A stretch of 64,000 nucleotides of DNA, from the NCBI GenBank assembly GCA_030323885.1, contig CM059199.1, positions 74,051,050 through 74,115,049 of the forward strand. The letters are read 5' to 3'. Source of the stretch: Branchipolynoe longqiensis. Its lineage: Eukaryota > Annelida > Polychaeta > Phyllodocida > Polynoidae. The position numbers and the translations under genes were made by a program. Below, piece by piece: positions 41,846-52,418 of the stretch. The first letter of the stretch is position 1; the number at the start of each line of letters is the position of its first letter. Under the pieces are notes generated by a model. The model made no database searches. It saw only the letters and a list, made by a program, of their open reading frames with translations, and was not told the origin of the DNA.

Positions 41846-42189
41846 TAGAAATCATTGGACACCACCGACACGCTACACGTTGACAGGTCCTTCCTCATTA
41901 TTATTTTTTAAACATTCACTTATTAAACCAGGGAGATTCCAATCACATATAATTGGTGTTCCTCATTCCACTGCTCCTTGCTAGGCTGTGTCCCCGACAA
42001 TTACCAGTATTTGAGTCACTGCTGTCACTCGGCTGGGATTCGAACCTGCGGTGGTTTGAATCTGACGACTTCCCACATCAGAACATTTGCGCGAAGAACG
42101 AGTCAGTTGTAGTGAGGAGTGCCGAAAGCTACCGTAGGTGGCGCCACCGTCGGGTTGGTACAGTGCGCATAATAAGTGATATAAGTAAT
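41846..42189. other. No gene recognised
   Basis: Contains TAGGTGGCGCCACCGTCG near 42133, one of many such palindromic motifs in the window. Confidence 0.4.
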
Positions 42190-42546
42190 TTGTTGTTGTT
42201 TGTTGTTGTTCTACTTCCTAGCAACATCTAAGGTCATATTAGGACGGGTACCGACTTGTGACAGTGCACACTCATGACGACTTTATAGTGCTGCCCCACT
42301 GGACAACCAGGTCGCCAGCACCATGACATGATAACCCATTCAATCACATTATCCTGACACTGAGCCAACCAGTCCTTTCCCTATCCTAATAATGTGGAGC
42401 GCCAGGCTAGGAAGCGACAAGTATTAATTCTTAAGTCATTGGTTTGACTCGACCAGGATTCGAACCCACAAACTCATGGGTTTGGATCTCTCGATCTCCC
42501 CAAACAGGAGACGAACGCTCTGCTCATTCGGCCACCCAATCTGGTG
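42190..42546 (-). mobile_element. tRNA-derived SINE, copy 7 (minus, nearly complete)
   Basis: On plus it begins with the inverted tail TGTTGTTGTTTGTTGTTGTT. The body follows, then TTTGACTCGACCAGGATTCG (B box) and GCTCATTCGGCCACCC (A box) at the end. Confidence 0.92.
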
Positions 42547-43304
42547 TGATATAAGTAATGATGTGCACGATAAATTATACATCACATATATATGTATAAA
42601 GTCACTGCGACAGAAAGGAGGACACACGAGGAGGACAACAGAAAATTGTGATAGAAGTAATACTATTTTGGTCGCTCTACAGGTGGCGCCCCATTCGCGC
42701 GTCCACACAGGGGTTGGTGCGCGACTCCGAAATGCACAATATTCTTGCAAACAGTAATAAATGAATAATAATAAACCTTGTACATGCTTCGTTATTTATA
42801 TTATTATAATACATTATAATTCACATATTAAGTCGCCCTGTGAATATCAGGTTGATATAGTGCCAATAACAATTAATTATTCGCATAGTACATTATACAA
42901 AACACATATTCTAAATCAAACTTTGAGGCCGTCCTTATATAGCCTTAGATATTAGCAGGACATAAACCTCCAATAACCACCGAACCACTCTGAACGTCTT
43001 GTATATTGAATAATAGGGAACAATGCATGGAATGAGATAAAAAAGAAACCATTGCAACTTCAGTACAACAAAAATGTAATAAAGAAATTTTAATCATGTG
43101 CAAAAATATGATGATGACGGTCATTTTTTGTTGTTGTCCATTAGTTGTTTAAGCAGGGGAAATTTCAGTCATAGACGACTGGTCTTCCTCATTCCACTGC
43201 TGGTCGATAGAAAGCGCGAGCCTACACTTTTACCCACCCAAGGGATTTTTAACCTCCCACACAACATTGACATGGTATGAGAGCAACCGGCCTTTGATGA
43301 CGCT
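42547..43304. other. No gene recognised
   Basis: AT-rich. Includes CAGGTGGCGCCCCATTCG near 42680 and a short SINE-tail-like GCCTTAGATATTAGCAGGAC near 42940. Confidence 0.4.
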
Positions 43305-43437
43305 GTAAGTTATACACAGCGGTGGAAATCCAAATTGGCAGAGCTGGGGGCATGGGGAATCGAACTGCCAAACCTCAGATTAGGAGTCTGACCTAGAAAA
43401 AAGTCAGACACTCTAACCACTCCACCACAGAGAACGC
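43305..43437 (-). mobile_element. tRNA-like SINE head of a second family
   Basis: On minus: GGTGGAGTGGTTAGAGTGTC (A-box style), then AGGTTTGGCAGTTCGATTCC (B-box style). The body differs from the main SINE family. The anticodon-arm region contains an insertion (GACTTTTTTCTAGGTCAGAC), so it is not a functional tRNA gene. Confidence 0.6.
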
Positions 43438-43657
43438 TACTAGCATTGCGCTCTCGGTTATGAAACAATATGTGACCCCAGTCTTACATACTTCCATAAA
43501 CTCTGAACTTGTAGGATATGGTTATTTGACACGGCATTGCCCTATCCGTCATCTCACCACTACCATCAGTTCCTTTGTCAGCTTCCTGTCACTTCCGGTC
43601 TGGCTGTCAACTACTGTCAACACGCCGGAGTCAAGAGCTTCCCATCTTTTATATATG

Positions 43658-43850
43658 AAGAGTTTAGGTGCAAAACCCTGTAAATGCCAATCCGAAAATG
43701 TAGTTTAAATAACAGCTTTTTACATGAACATTATTTTAATTCTCACTAATTCCACTTGTTATATGATCATATGGGCATGGAGCAATGAACAACAAAAATA
43801 GGAATATAAACAAACTAAATTTTGGAAGGTTTGATTCAAATTGTAAAGTC
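43658..43850. mobile_element. MITE family M1, copy 3 (right end lost)
   Basis: GAAGAGTTTAGGTGCAAAAC at the left end and GGAGCAATGAACAACAAAAA inside match the other two copies. The right TIR is not recognisable. Confidence 0.68.
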
Positions 43851-44350
43851 AACGGCTGGCATCTGTGGTTCTGTAGGCAGGCTATAGGAAATCAATACAG
43901 GCAAGGAGAGAAAGGAAGAGTACAAAGAGTCAAAGCAGAGTGAGAGCTTGCACCCACAGGTTTATTATTATATAGTGGTACATGGATCTGATATGGCATA
44001 CCACCTGACCATTCAGTGTTCATGGTGGTTCGCCAACATGGGTAATTTGCGTGCGAACGGGGAGCCCTACGGTGGCGCCACCTGGGTTTGAATCCTCCCA
44101 CAGCCCCCCTACCGTTCTCGCCCGGAACCAGCCCTCATGAGACTCTGACATCACGGTCCCCTCTCGCGAGAATCTGACATTACAAACTCATCCTCGGAAA
44201 TCAAGGAACCTCCATACATCACTTCCACTCCTGCAGCCCGATGAGCAACTCACCAACTCAACTGAACTCAGCTACCTCTCCAGACACCCAGCCAACCGGC
44301 TTGTTCTCCACTAAGGCCCATGGCTTGCTCACCGCCACTCATCCGCAAAC
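43851..44350. other. Spacer and probable 5' region of D5
   Basis: Holds ACGGTGGCGCCACCTGGG (near 44070). 44100-44350 is C-rich like D5 and probably is its 5' untranslated region. No matching downstream repeat was found to define the terminus. Confidence 0.4.
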
Positions 44351-45392
44351 ATGCCGCGCATCGCGAAATGCCTGAGGCGCACCACTCACACCTCTACGAC
44401 CTCAGTTGCTACCACCCCCACTGACACTGCTCCTGTGCCCGCCCGCGCAGACGCAGCCGCCACGCCACGCACCCATGGACGGCCCCGGACGGTGCCCGCC
44501 GCAACCGCCCCAGCCAACCCGCCTCCTGCTACCGCCAACACAGACACCGCCCACCGCGACACGGCCGACCCGGACGAGCAATTGGCCATCCTCCAACGGT
44601 CACTGGCCGACACACTAGCGCAGCAGCCGGAAGTCAACAGTGCCATGCTTGAGAGGGTGTCGGCCATGGAATCTTCCAAATGGAAAAGGAAACACTCACG
44701 CAGCCGTGACTCCTCAGCCACCTCATCAGGGTCGTCCTCTAGCGTTGCAACCACGTCCGTTGCTCGGATCACAACACGGGTGATGCCTCCTCCTCCCCCG
44801 ACCAAGGACGCGCATGGCGCCTGTCCTCCAGTACACGCAGCCGGCAGTCCACTTGCACGAGCCACGACACGTCCCGAGGCAAGGCCCGAGGAGGCCGCTC
44901 CAGGAGACGGTCTCACTCGTCCAGGGATGACCCAGCCCACCGAGACGTAATAGACGAAATACTCAGCCAAGGAAGCGGATTCAACAAAGCACCCATAGGA
45001 AGGAAGCCACTTCTGCCTCACGCATCAGAGGGGAACAGAAAGGGAAATTAGGCCAGGGGGAGAGCACCTGGTTTGAATTTGTCTCGGCTCTTCACAGGAT
45101 GAGAAAAGACTTGACCGTCCCCCGTGGTTGGGTCGAACCACTTGCCGATCACGTCGAGCAACTCGTAGACATCGCCGCCGAGTGGGAATGGGAGACCTGT
45201 CTCACGTGGTCGGAACGCATATTTAACATGATCGATGAAGGCTTTCTTCCCAGAGCCTGGAGAGACCCGACTGCCATTAAAGACGTCCAACATGACGAAT
45301 GCCTCACGGGATCAAGGAGCCTCCACGCCCAAAACCAAATAACATCGGGCAGACGACTACAATGGTCACCTCAGCACCGGATGGATGATGAC
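44351..45392 (+). pseudogene. DIRS/Ngaro gag of D5, 5' part
   Basis: It starts MPRIAKCLRRTTHTSTTSVA and has a Thr/Ala/Pro-rich N-terminus. A coiled-coil-like piece (DEQLAILQRSLADTLAQQPE) and a Ser/Arg-rich block (KWKRKHSRSRDSSATSSGSS) follow. After the stop near 44950 a second frame gives VIDEILSQGSGFNKAP. A third frame (from about 45045) gives LGQGESTWFEFVSALHRM, VPRGWVEPLADHVEQLV and LPRAWRDPTAIKDVQHDE. It is interrupted by the G1 LTR at 45393. Two frameshifts. Confidence 0.78.
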
Positions 45393-45583
45393 TGTGAAAG
45401 TACAACGTCTGAACACTTTGACTTCTGGTTACTGAATGGTTTATTCACGGCGTAGGGCACCTTCGACCCGCCGGCTAAACTTTCCATGACGTCATCTCAT
45501 TTGCATATCTCTTTGTCCCCAACTCTGCATATCATTAGCATATATTACCCACCGGTCTAGACGTCTATTATGCATATATCACA
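45393..45583 (-). repeat. G1 3' LTR
   Basis: 191 bp, TG...CA ends. Contains TGACGTCATCTCATTTGCAT, with a CRE-like palindrome and an octamer-like ATTTGCAT, and a likely 3' processing region. Confidence 0.95.
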
Positions 45584-45598
45584 TCCCCCCCTCAAAGT
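45584..45598 (-). other. G1 polypurine tract
   Basis: On minus ACTTTGAGGGGGGGA lies directly against the 3' LTR, the expected plus-strand primer. The same sequence flanks the 3' LTR of G2. Confidence 0.85.
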
Positions 45599-45837
45599 AT
45601 TTCTGAAACATGAAATGTTGTTACAAAATAACAATGAAGAAATATAACATACAATATCAACATATATGCGCACTTAACTTGCACAATGCACTTGAGTCCT
45701 CAAAGTCCGGCCGTAATGCCTGATATCTCCGATTGTTCATATACAACCCAGTAAAAACACAAACGCTGAAATAAACTTAACTGCACATGCACATGTTAAC
45801 CCTACGACAGCCGAGAGCACACTGACCTACTATAGAT

Positions 45838-48800
45838 CTAACCTGCGCGCCGCCTTATCAGCCGACCTGACCTACTCTGATTAACCGTACTGTTTACATT
45901 TGGCGTTGACGCTGACCCAGATTGCGTCGCTGACGCTGACCCAGATGGCGTCTGCGCGACCAACTCGGGTCGCCCCTCCACTGGCGCTCTAATGATTTGT
46001 ACTCGATTACGATATAACATGTTCCCCGACTCATTTAAAATCTGATACTCTCTCCCAGACACCCCAGTCCGTCCCAAAATAACACCTCTTTTCCACTCCC
46101 CAGCATTATTTTTGTACTTAACCTTATCTCCAACTTTCATGGGCTTGTGCGCCTTACCGCACTTCCGGTCATGAAACACTTTCTGACTGCCCTGCCGCTG
46201 AGCTGTTTGTCTTCCCTTAGGATCCTGCATTTCAGGTACCAAAATACCCTTTGCCATAGGCAACCTGCCTCTCAACCTTCTGCTCATGAGCAATTGCGCT
46301 GGAGACACGTTCACGACAGGCAATGGAGTATTGCGATAATTCAGCAATGCTAACTGAAAATCAGCCCCAGTTTTCTCACACTTCTTTAACATGTCCTTCA
46401 CTGTCTGAACGAACCGTTCCACCTGACCATTGCAACGTGGATACTGTGGACTGGAATACACGGCCTTGAAACCGTAATGCAATGCAAACTCCCTGTTCTC
46501 GTGACTTTTGAACTGTGGACCATTATCCGACACTACCTAACTAGGAATACCGTGCCTTGCAAAGTTGTCTTTTAACGCTTCAATGACCGTGACAGACGAC
46601 GTATCGCCCAACAGCGTTACCTCCGGAAACTTGGTGTAGTAATCTACAGTTATCAGGTAATTTTTATGATTTAACTCAAATAAATCGGCCCCTACTTTGT
46701 CGTATGGCTGACAGGCGATCGGGTGACTTATCAATGGCTCGTTATGCACATTTTTTCGGTTGTTTTGACAAGTGTCACGCCGGCTAACTTTATCCTCAAT
46801 CTGCTTGTTAATATTTGGCCAAAACATACAGTCTCGCGCTAACTGCTTGGACTTAGTCACCCCCAAATGCATTTCATGTAACGCCTCTATCATTTCACCA
46901 CGAAGAGCCGGAGGAACCACCACCCGATTGCCATTCATGACAAGATTATTCTCAATTGTCAACTCATGCTTGTATGGAATGTATTGTCATAGACACGGTG
47001 GTGTCTGTATGCATGTATTATCCCACCCATCTTCAATGCGTGAGATCAACATAGACATAGATACATCTTTTTCGTACTCCGATACAATTTTACTCAACAG
47101 ACTCGACGACTGTATGTCCACTGCAGCAACGCAGAACGTGTCATCAAACAGGCTATCCTGACCTACTTTGGTGGTATGCGCCCTGGACAAGGTGTCTGCA
47201 AAGAACATCAAAGAGCCCTTCACATGACATAATTGAATATTGTAGTTCTGCAATCGCATTCGCATTCTTTGCATTTTAGCCGACAGCTTGTGTACCGGCT
47301 TCTGCATTATTGCTACCAACGGTTTGTGGTCTGTCTGAATTTGAACTTCCTTGCCAAATATATACTCATGAAACCGTTGGCATCCGAAACATATGGCGAG
47401 CATTTCTTTTTCAATAGTGGATTATCCACACTGCGCTGCATTAAGTGCACGAGATGTGAGTGCGATTGGCTTACCATCTTGCATCAACACGGCACCCAAA
47501 CCTGACTGACAAGCATCTACCTGAACTACAATAGGCTTCTTCACATTGTAATATGTCAATACAGGAGAAGTTTTTAATTTTTCTTTCAACTTATCAAATG
47601 CACACTGCTGCTCAACTTGCCAGTGCCACGCTACGTCCTTGGCTAGGAGCGTGCGTAGTGGTTTAGCTATCTCGGACATGTTGGGTATGAACTTGTGCAC
47701 ATAACCAACCATGCCCAGGAACCTTTGGACGCTTTGTTTGTCACGCGGCTCTGGCATGTCTACAAGTGCTTGTATTCTGTCTGGATCAGGCTTCACACCC
47801 TGCTGGGTAAGTTGATGACCTACATACTTTACTGTAGTCTTACATAGCAACGATTTAGCATCATTTAATTTAAGATTAACCGACCTAGCTCGGTCCAAAA
47901 CAGCTCGGAGCCGCTCGTTATGTTCCTGAACCGTTGACCCATATACCAAAATATCGTGCGTGACTATCCCGATACCGGGTATGTCGCCCATGACACGGTG
48001 CATTTCCTGAATAAAAATGTCGCCCGCCATTTTGATGCCAAAGGGCAACCGTGTGTACCTGTACCGGCCCCACGGAGTATTGAATGTGCACAAACGTGAA
48101 CTTTCCTCATCCAATTCTATCTGCCAATACCCTGTTTTCGCATCCAAAACTGAAAAATACTTAGCATTAGCTGTTTTGGCAATAATCTCATCAATAGTTC
48201 TGGTCGGGAACGGCCCTCTTTTTATCGCTTTGTTTAACTTAGTCGGATCCACACAGATTCTGATTTTATTTGGCTTTTTTACGATCGTGATAGAATTAAC
48301 CCACTCGGTAGGTTCATCCTGCTCCACTATAACACCTAACTCTACCATCCGATCAAGCTCACTGCGTACCTTACTCTGAATTGCAAACGGAATCCGTCTA
48401 GGCGGATCTATTACAGGTTGAATAGACTTATCGACATGAATGATAGCCTTTGCTTTTATCAACCCCAAACCCTGAAATACGTCTTTGTATTCGCTTACCA
48501 GCTTCTCTGCCCCTGCGCTGGCATTGTTCGTCGGTGCGGCAATGTTCGTTGGTTTGGCCATGTTCGTCGGTGTGGCAATGTTCGTCGGTGTGTCAACGTT
48601 CGTCGGTGTGGCCCTGTGCACCTCATCCACACGTGCCAGCAGGTTCAACGCCACACAAGCTTGCTTGCCCAGGATGGGCTGGCAATCCGGCACCACCTGG
48701 AACCAAAGCACACTGTCGTTGACGTCCAGCAGTGCCTCCCCATCCGGTGTAATCCGGTGACCGGAGAACGTCACCAACAAACATCTGGTGTTCGTCAGCC

Positions 48801-49859
48801 TCCCCGGAGCGACTCTGTCGAAGACGAACCTCGGAAGCACGTTTGCCTCCGAGCCAGTGTCGAGCTTAAACTTGACAGGGCACCCGTTCACCCGAACGAC
48901 TGCGTGCCACAGCTCGGCATCCCGACCAGCACCACGATCGACGGCGCCCACAAACAGATCCGTTGCCAGTACATTGACTTCCGCCGGATCCGGGTCTTGC
49001 TCAGCATTGTGAGGGTCGGGCGCTTCGACGTGAAGCTTGTTGACTCTCCCGAGCCTACTCCTACAGACCTTCCCGAAGTGCCCAATCTTCTTGAACGCGA
49101 TGCACACCTTCCCTTTCGCTGGGCAGACTCCCCGGCGGTGCTCATAACCACAGTTCTGGCAGCGGATCCTGAACTCTCCTGCACCGGCGCCGCCGGCACT
49201 CCAAGATGGCGATTTCCAAGATGGCGTCGCCGCTGACCGGACCGCCGGTGCACCGGTACGCACATTAGCATAATTCCGAATGAAATCTATGTCTTTACTT
49301 TCCACGTCTGATTTGGTGTCCTCCAACAGATCTGAACTGAATTCACTCATTTCACACATGCTTATACACTTTGTCAATGTTAAATCAGTAGTTTGAAGCA
49401 ATTTGTTCCGCAAATTCACATTTCTTACGCCAGCCACAATTCGATCGCGCAACAGGGACTCCTCCACGGCACCGTACTCACAGTCTTTGACTTTGTCCCT
49501 TAACGCTGTGATGTACGTCGCCATATTTTCTGACGCTTGGTTATGCAAATTAAATCTGTATCGTGTGATAATTAAACTGCTTTTACCGACATAATAAACT
49601 TGAAATGCTTCAGTTAACGGTTTGATCTTGTCTTGATCAGCGAGAGGCAAAGTCATATTGGCAAATACCTTTTGCGCCTCCTCGCCAGCAACGTGTAAGA
49701 AGATGCAGCATTGCACTCATTCTCCTTTCAATATGCCGCCTGCCGCCGTGGCGTATATATCATATGCTCTGATCCATGTTTTCCAGGTCGATCGTGCGTT
49801 GTTGCTGAGGACAAGCTGACCCGGCGGCCGCAATCCTGGCAATGTATTTGCGGGCGGCA
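45838..49859 (-). pseudogene. Ty3/Gypsy gag-pol of G1, four internal stops
   Basis: On minus from a start at 49859: gag (FLHVAGEEAQKVFANMTLPL), zinc knuckles CQNCGYEHRRGVC and CIAFKKIGHFGKVC (second Cys of knuckle 2 is Phe), protease FKLDTGSEANVLP. RT has FSVLDAKTGYWQIEL, but the catalytic Asp-pair site reads VTHDILVYG, so one Asp is His. RNase H: VVQVDACQSGLG, IQTDHKPL. Integrase zinc site HEMHLG...SRRDTC (one Cys is Arg), catalytic Asp in LITVDYYTKFPE, SDNGPQF, NGQVERFVQT. Stops: TGA 49717-49719, TAA 47419-47421, TGA near 46984 and TAG near 46534. Clearly inactive. Confidence 0.93.
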
Positions 49860-49861
49860 TT

Positions 49862-49879
49862 CTTCCTCATTTGACACCA
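49862..49879 (-). other. G1 primer binding site
   Basis: TGGTGTCAAATGAGGAAG follows the 5' LTR directly and starts with the TGG expected opposite a tRNA CCA end. G2 has TGGTGTCAGATGAGGAAG. The tRNA is not identified. Confidence 0.75.
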
Positions 49880-50070
49880 TGTGAAAGTACAACGTCTGAA
49901 CACTTTGACTTCTGGTTACTGAATGGTTTATTCACGGCGTAGGGCACTTTCAACCCGCCGGCTAAACTTTCCATGACGTCATCTCATTTGCATATCTCTT
50001 TGTCCCCAACTCTGCATATCATTAGCATATATTACCCACAGGTCTAGATGTCTATTACGCATATATCACA
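49880..50070 (-). repeat. G1 5' LTR
   Basis: 191 bp, same boundaries as the 3' LTR and followed by the ATGAC duplication at 50071. Confidence 0.95.
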
Positions 50071-50366
50071 ATGACTACCACCAAAAGACGGACACTACCG
50101 GCACCTAGGGCTACCAGCAATACAGATGGCTAGAGTTCAGCTATGAAACGGACGGCCGCCCTTGCCACTTATGGAACACTGGCCAAGACTGCGGCTTCAC
50201 TACATCCCATGTCACGGGCGCGGAACGGTTTGCGCACTTGTGCGCATGGTGCGCAAACAAATATCGTCGTGCGGACCCGCACAAAGAGACCGAGTGCAAC
50301 AACAAAAAGAGACAGCTCGAGAAATGGTCTCAAGGTGCAAATGCCGACAACAACATAGACAAGTAG
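50071..50366 (+). pseudogene. DIRS/Ngaro gag of D5, 3' part
   Basis: After the target duplication the frame resumes YHQKTDTTGT, a TAG stop (50106-50108), then ETDGRPCHLWNTGQDCG, HLCAWCANKYRRAD and KETECNNKKRQLEKWS to a stop at 50364-50366. The Cys/His pattern equals the C-terminus of the D1, D2 and D3 gags. It was split from the 5' part by the Gypsy insertion. Confidence 0.8.
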
Positions 50367-51741
50367 GATTTTTGCTGAACGGCCCCCTCAGGGCCGTAAA
50401 AACTGACAACGGAAACCACGGCTCCGCGCGTACCAACCCCACCCAACCTGACACCGTACGGTAACCCCACGTAGACCCACCCACCCAGAGAGCAGCCCAC
50501 ACACCAAACCAAGCCGACCCAAGCGCTATCAGCGGCAACGACAAACAACGGCGATGCAAACCAGATCACATCAACACCGGAAACCGCAACACCAGACAAC
50601 AGCAAAGACCCCCCTCCCACCACCTCCAACGGATGGACTCAAACATCCAGCCCTGATGGCAAAAACCCTCACAACATCACCGCTCCATGAGCAGCTCACC
50701 GCAGCCAGCCCTCCATGCCAGAACGAGCAGCCGCCGCACCACACGACACTGAGATGCCCGCCTCAGAAGCTGCCTCCTCACAAGTTGCCGCCATCAGTCG
50801 GCCAATGACGGCCACCACCCCAGTTGTTTTCACAACCGACACAAATGGTTGTTTTGACAACCATCAACTCTGAGCGGCTCTGTGTTTTTATTTAGTGGAA
50901 AAATAACAACTGAAAACCAAGGACCCAATATCCGGAACTCAACACCAGCAGAAATGATAAAACTATGAAATGTTATTAGAAAACAGAAGAATAATCCACC
51001 TAAAAACCCGAGCGTATGGATATAGTCGAGACAATAAACATCTAATCCAACCACTAAGGAACACCAAAGCAAACAATGCACCTCAACTAAGGCAGACCAG
51101 AAGCCAAATCAAAGCTCACGAAAGAAGCCCACTGGAAATGGCTGCCAATGTATCATCCGAGCTTATATCCTATGGACAGCATAAACACCCCATCAAAAAA
51201 AAAAGATAAATTTCTGTAAAAAAACTAAAGATAAGCTATCTCATTGTGTACTAAATCAATTACCAGTTTAACCTTTCGGCTATTCCGCCCGCCTAAGGTG
51301 AGCCTATGTGTTAATTTATTTAATTATTTCCATGTGAAATTCCGGGGGCCTGTCGCGGGCCGCCGCCGCCTCTCCTCCCATCTGCAGGTAGACCGTCGCC
51401 ATCGTTTTCATTCCCAGGCTAAGGGCAGACAGCCAGAGTATCATATAAATACAGTTCTTTGTCCCTCCCCACACTTAATATACCAAAGCAATTACTTACT
51501 ATTTCAAGTAACTGGCTATCCTCCCCGCCGTTCGGTGTGTATTATTATGTTTGAATTAATCCAGAACTAAGCAGACATGCCCTGTGCCTCTGCTACTGTC
51601 ACTGATAATCAGCCTAATTTAATGTCTTATTTTCCACCAAATAGCACTACATTAATTCTGTTAATATGTCAGTTATTATCTTCCAACAGATGGGTTAATC
51701 GGCTGCATAGGACCTACCAGGCCTAAGGCCCTTAATTACAT
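50367..51741. other. Region between D5 gag and D6, no gene recognised
   Basis: 50384-50820 is C/A-rich and could be the start of D5 ORF2, without a domain. 50821-51260 is A-rich (ANRRIIHLKTRAYGYSR-like frame, no family recognised). 51261-51741 is unique-looking. The poly-A stretch near 51195 (ATCAAAAAAAAAAGATAAA) may mark a retroposed end. Confidence 0.4.
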
Positions 51742-51811
51742 ATTATTAGTCATACACATAACAGGATACATAACTGGATTGAGTAGGTACTCTGGCTGGC
51801 CACAAAAGACC
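51742..51811 (-). repeat. D6 split direct repeat B2 (3' end)
   Basis: 70 bp, differing from B1 (52321-52390) at one base by eye. Starts ATTATTAGTCATACACATAA on plus. Confidence 0.85.
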
Positions 51812-52038
51812 TACCGTTTATTCATCATCAACCATTTATTAATCAGCATATCAACATCAAATAAGATCAAATCATCAATTAATCAAACTCAAATCAAGCT
51901 CAAGAATGAAATCAGTCAAAACTCAGAATGAAATCAATCAAAATCATCAAGCTCAATAAAGATCATCAACATCAATCACAAAAACAGAAAATCACATCAA
52001 TCAAGCTCAAAATCATCAATCAAATAGAAACCTAAAGT
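51812..52038. repeat. ATCAA-rich spacer between A2 and B2
   Basis: Short irregular tandem of AATCAATCAAGCTCAA / ATCATCAA motifs. It does not occur beside A1, so it is either an expansion or an insertion. Confidence 0.6.
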
Positions 52039-52321
52039 TAGAAATCGGGTTCAAATGGGCCGAGTATACAGGAAAGCCGTTGGAGCTGGTGGGTCCGCAC
52101 ATGTGCCTGAGATATTTCCCGAATAGACTTGCCTCAGTCCTCCTAGCGAGCACTGGAGGCACGTGACACATGGTGGCTAGACTTGCCTCAGTCCCCTGGC
52201 CGAACTGCCACGCCGGCCCACCAGTGTGTGGGGGTAGCGGGCTCGAATCCCCCCACCCGACATTCAACACAGGGAGGGTTCTATCCTGAATAATATTCGT
52301 ATAAATGCTTTATACCACACA
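52039..52321 (-). repeat. D6 split direct repeat A2
   Basis: 283 bp, the same length as A1. Contains a tRNA T-arm-like GGGCTCGAATCCCC on plus and an internal partial duplication (TAGACTTGCCTCAGTCC twice). A tRNA-SINE origin for this unit is an alternative explanation. Confidence 0.82.
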
Positions 52322-52390
52322 TTATTAGTCATACACATAACATGATACATAACTGGATTGAGTAGGTACTCTGGCTGGCCACAAAAGACC
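52321..52390 (-). repeat. D6 split direct repeat B1
   Basis: 70 bp joined directly to A2, just after the recombinase stop on minus. Confidence 0.85.
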
Positions 52391-52418
52391 CAAACCACCC
52401 CAACCAGACAGGTAAAGT

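Larger units (their letters stand above)
45393..50070 (-). mobile_element. Ty3/Gypsy LTR retrotransposon copy G1 (minus)
   Basis: Two 191-bp LTRs (45393-45583 and 49880-50070) begin TGTGAAAG and end CATATATCACA. They differ at about five sites by eye. Gene order on minus is gag, protease, RT, RNase H, integrase, which is Ty3/Gypsy order. Target duplication ATGAC. Two zinc knuckles and the RT type suggest the Mag/SURL-like group. Inserted into D5 gag. Confidence 0.94.
44351..50366 (+). mobile_element. DIRS/Ngaro-type element D5, gag only, split by Gypsy copy G1
   Basis: The gag frame is recognisable on both sides of a 4678-bp Ty3/Gypsy insertion (45393-50070). The insertion duplicated ATGAC (45388-45392 and 50071-50075). 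Without the insertion the flanks read on as one gag protein. No RT or recombinase is recognisable downstream. Confidence 0.78.

Noticed and set aside
41233..41984. Long ORFs of 170-250 codons on both strands
   Set aside because: They are read-through of the 14-bp satellite. Amino-acid repeats follow the DNA period and no start or domain is credible.
43305..43437. True tRNA gene on minus
   Set aside because: A long insertion in the anticodon region and a poor T-stem. Treated as a SINE head.
48017..49236. Plus-strand ORFs opposite the G1 pol gene (and 57309-58551 in G2)
   Set aside because: Antisense shadows of the pol frame.
50554..50808. 84-codon ORF as D5 reverse transcriptase start
   Set aside because: Pro/Thr/His-rich without any RT motif. 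Left unassigned.
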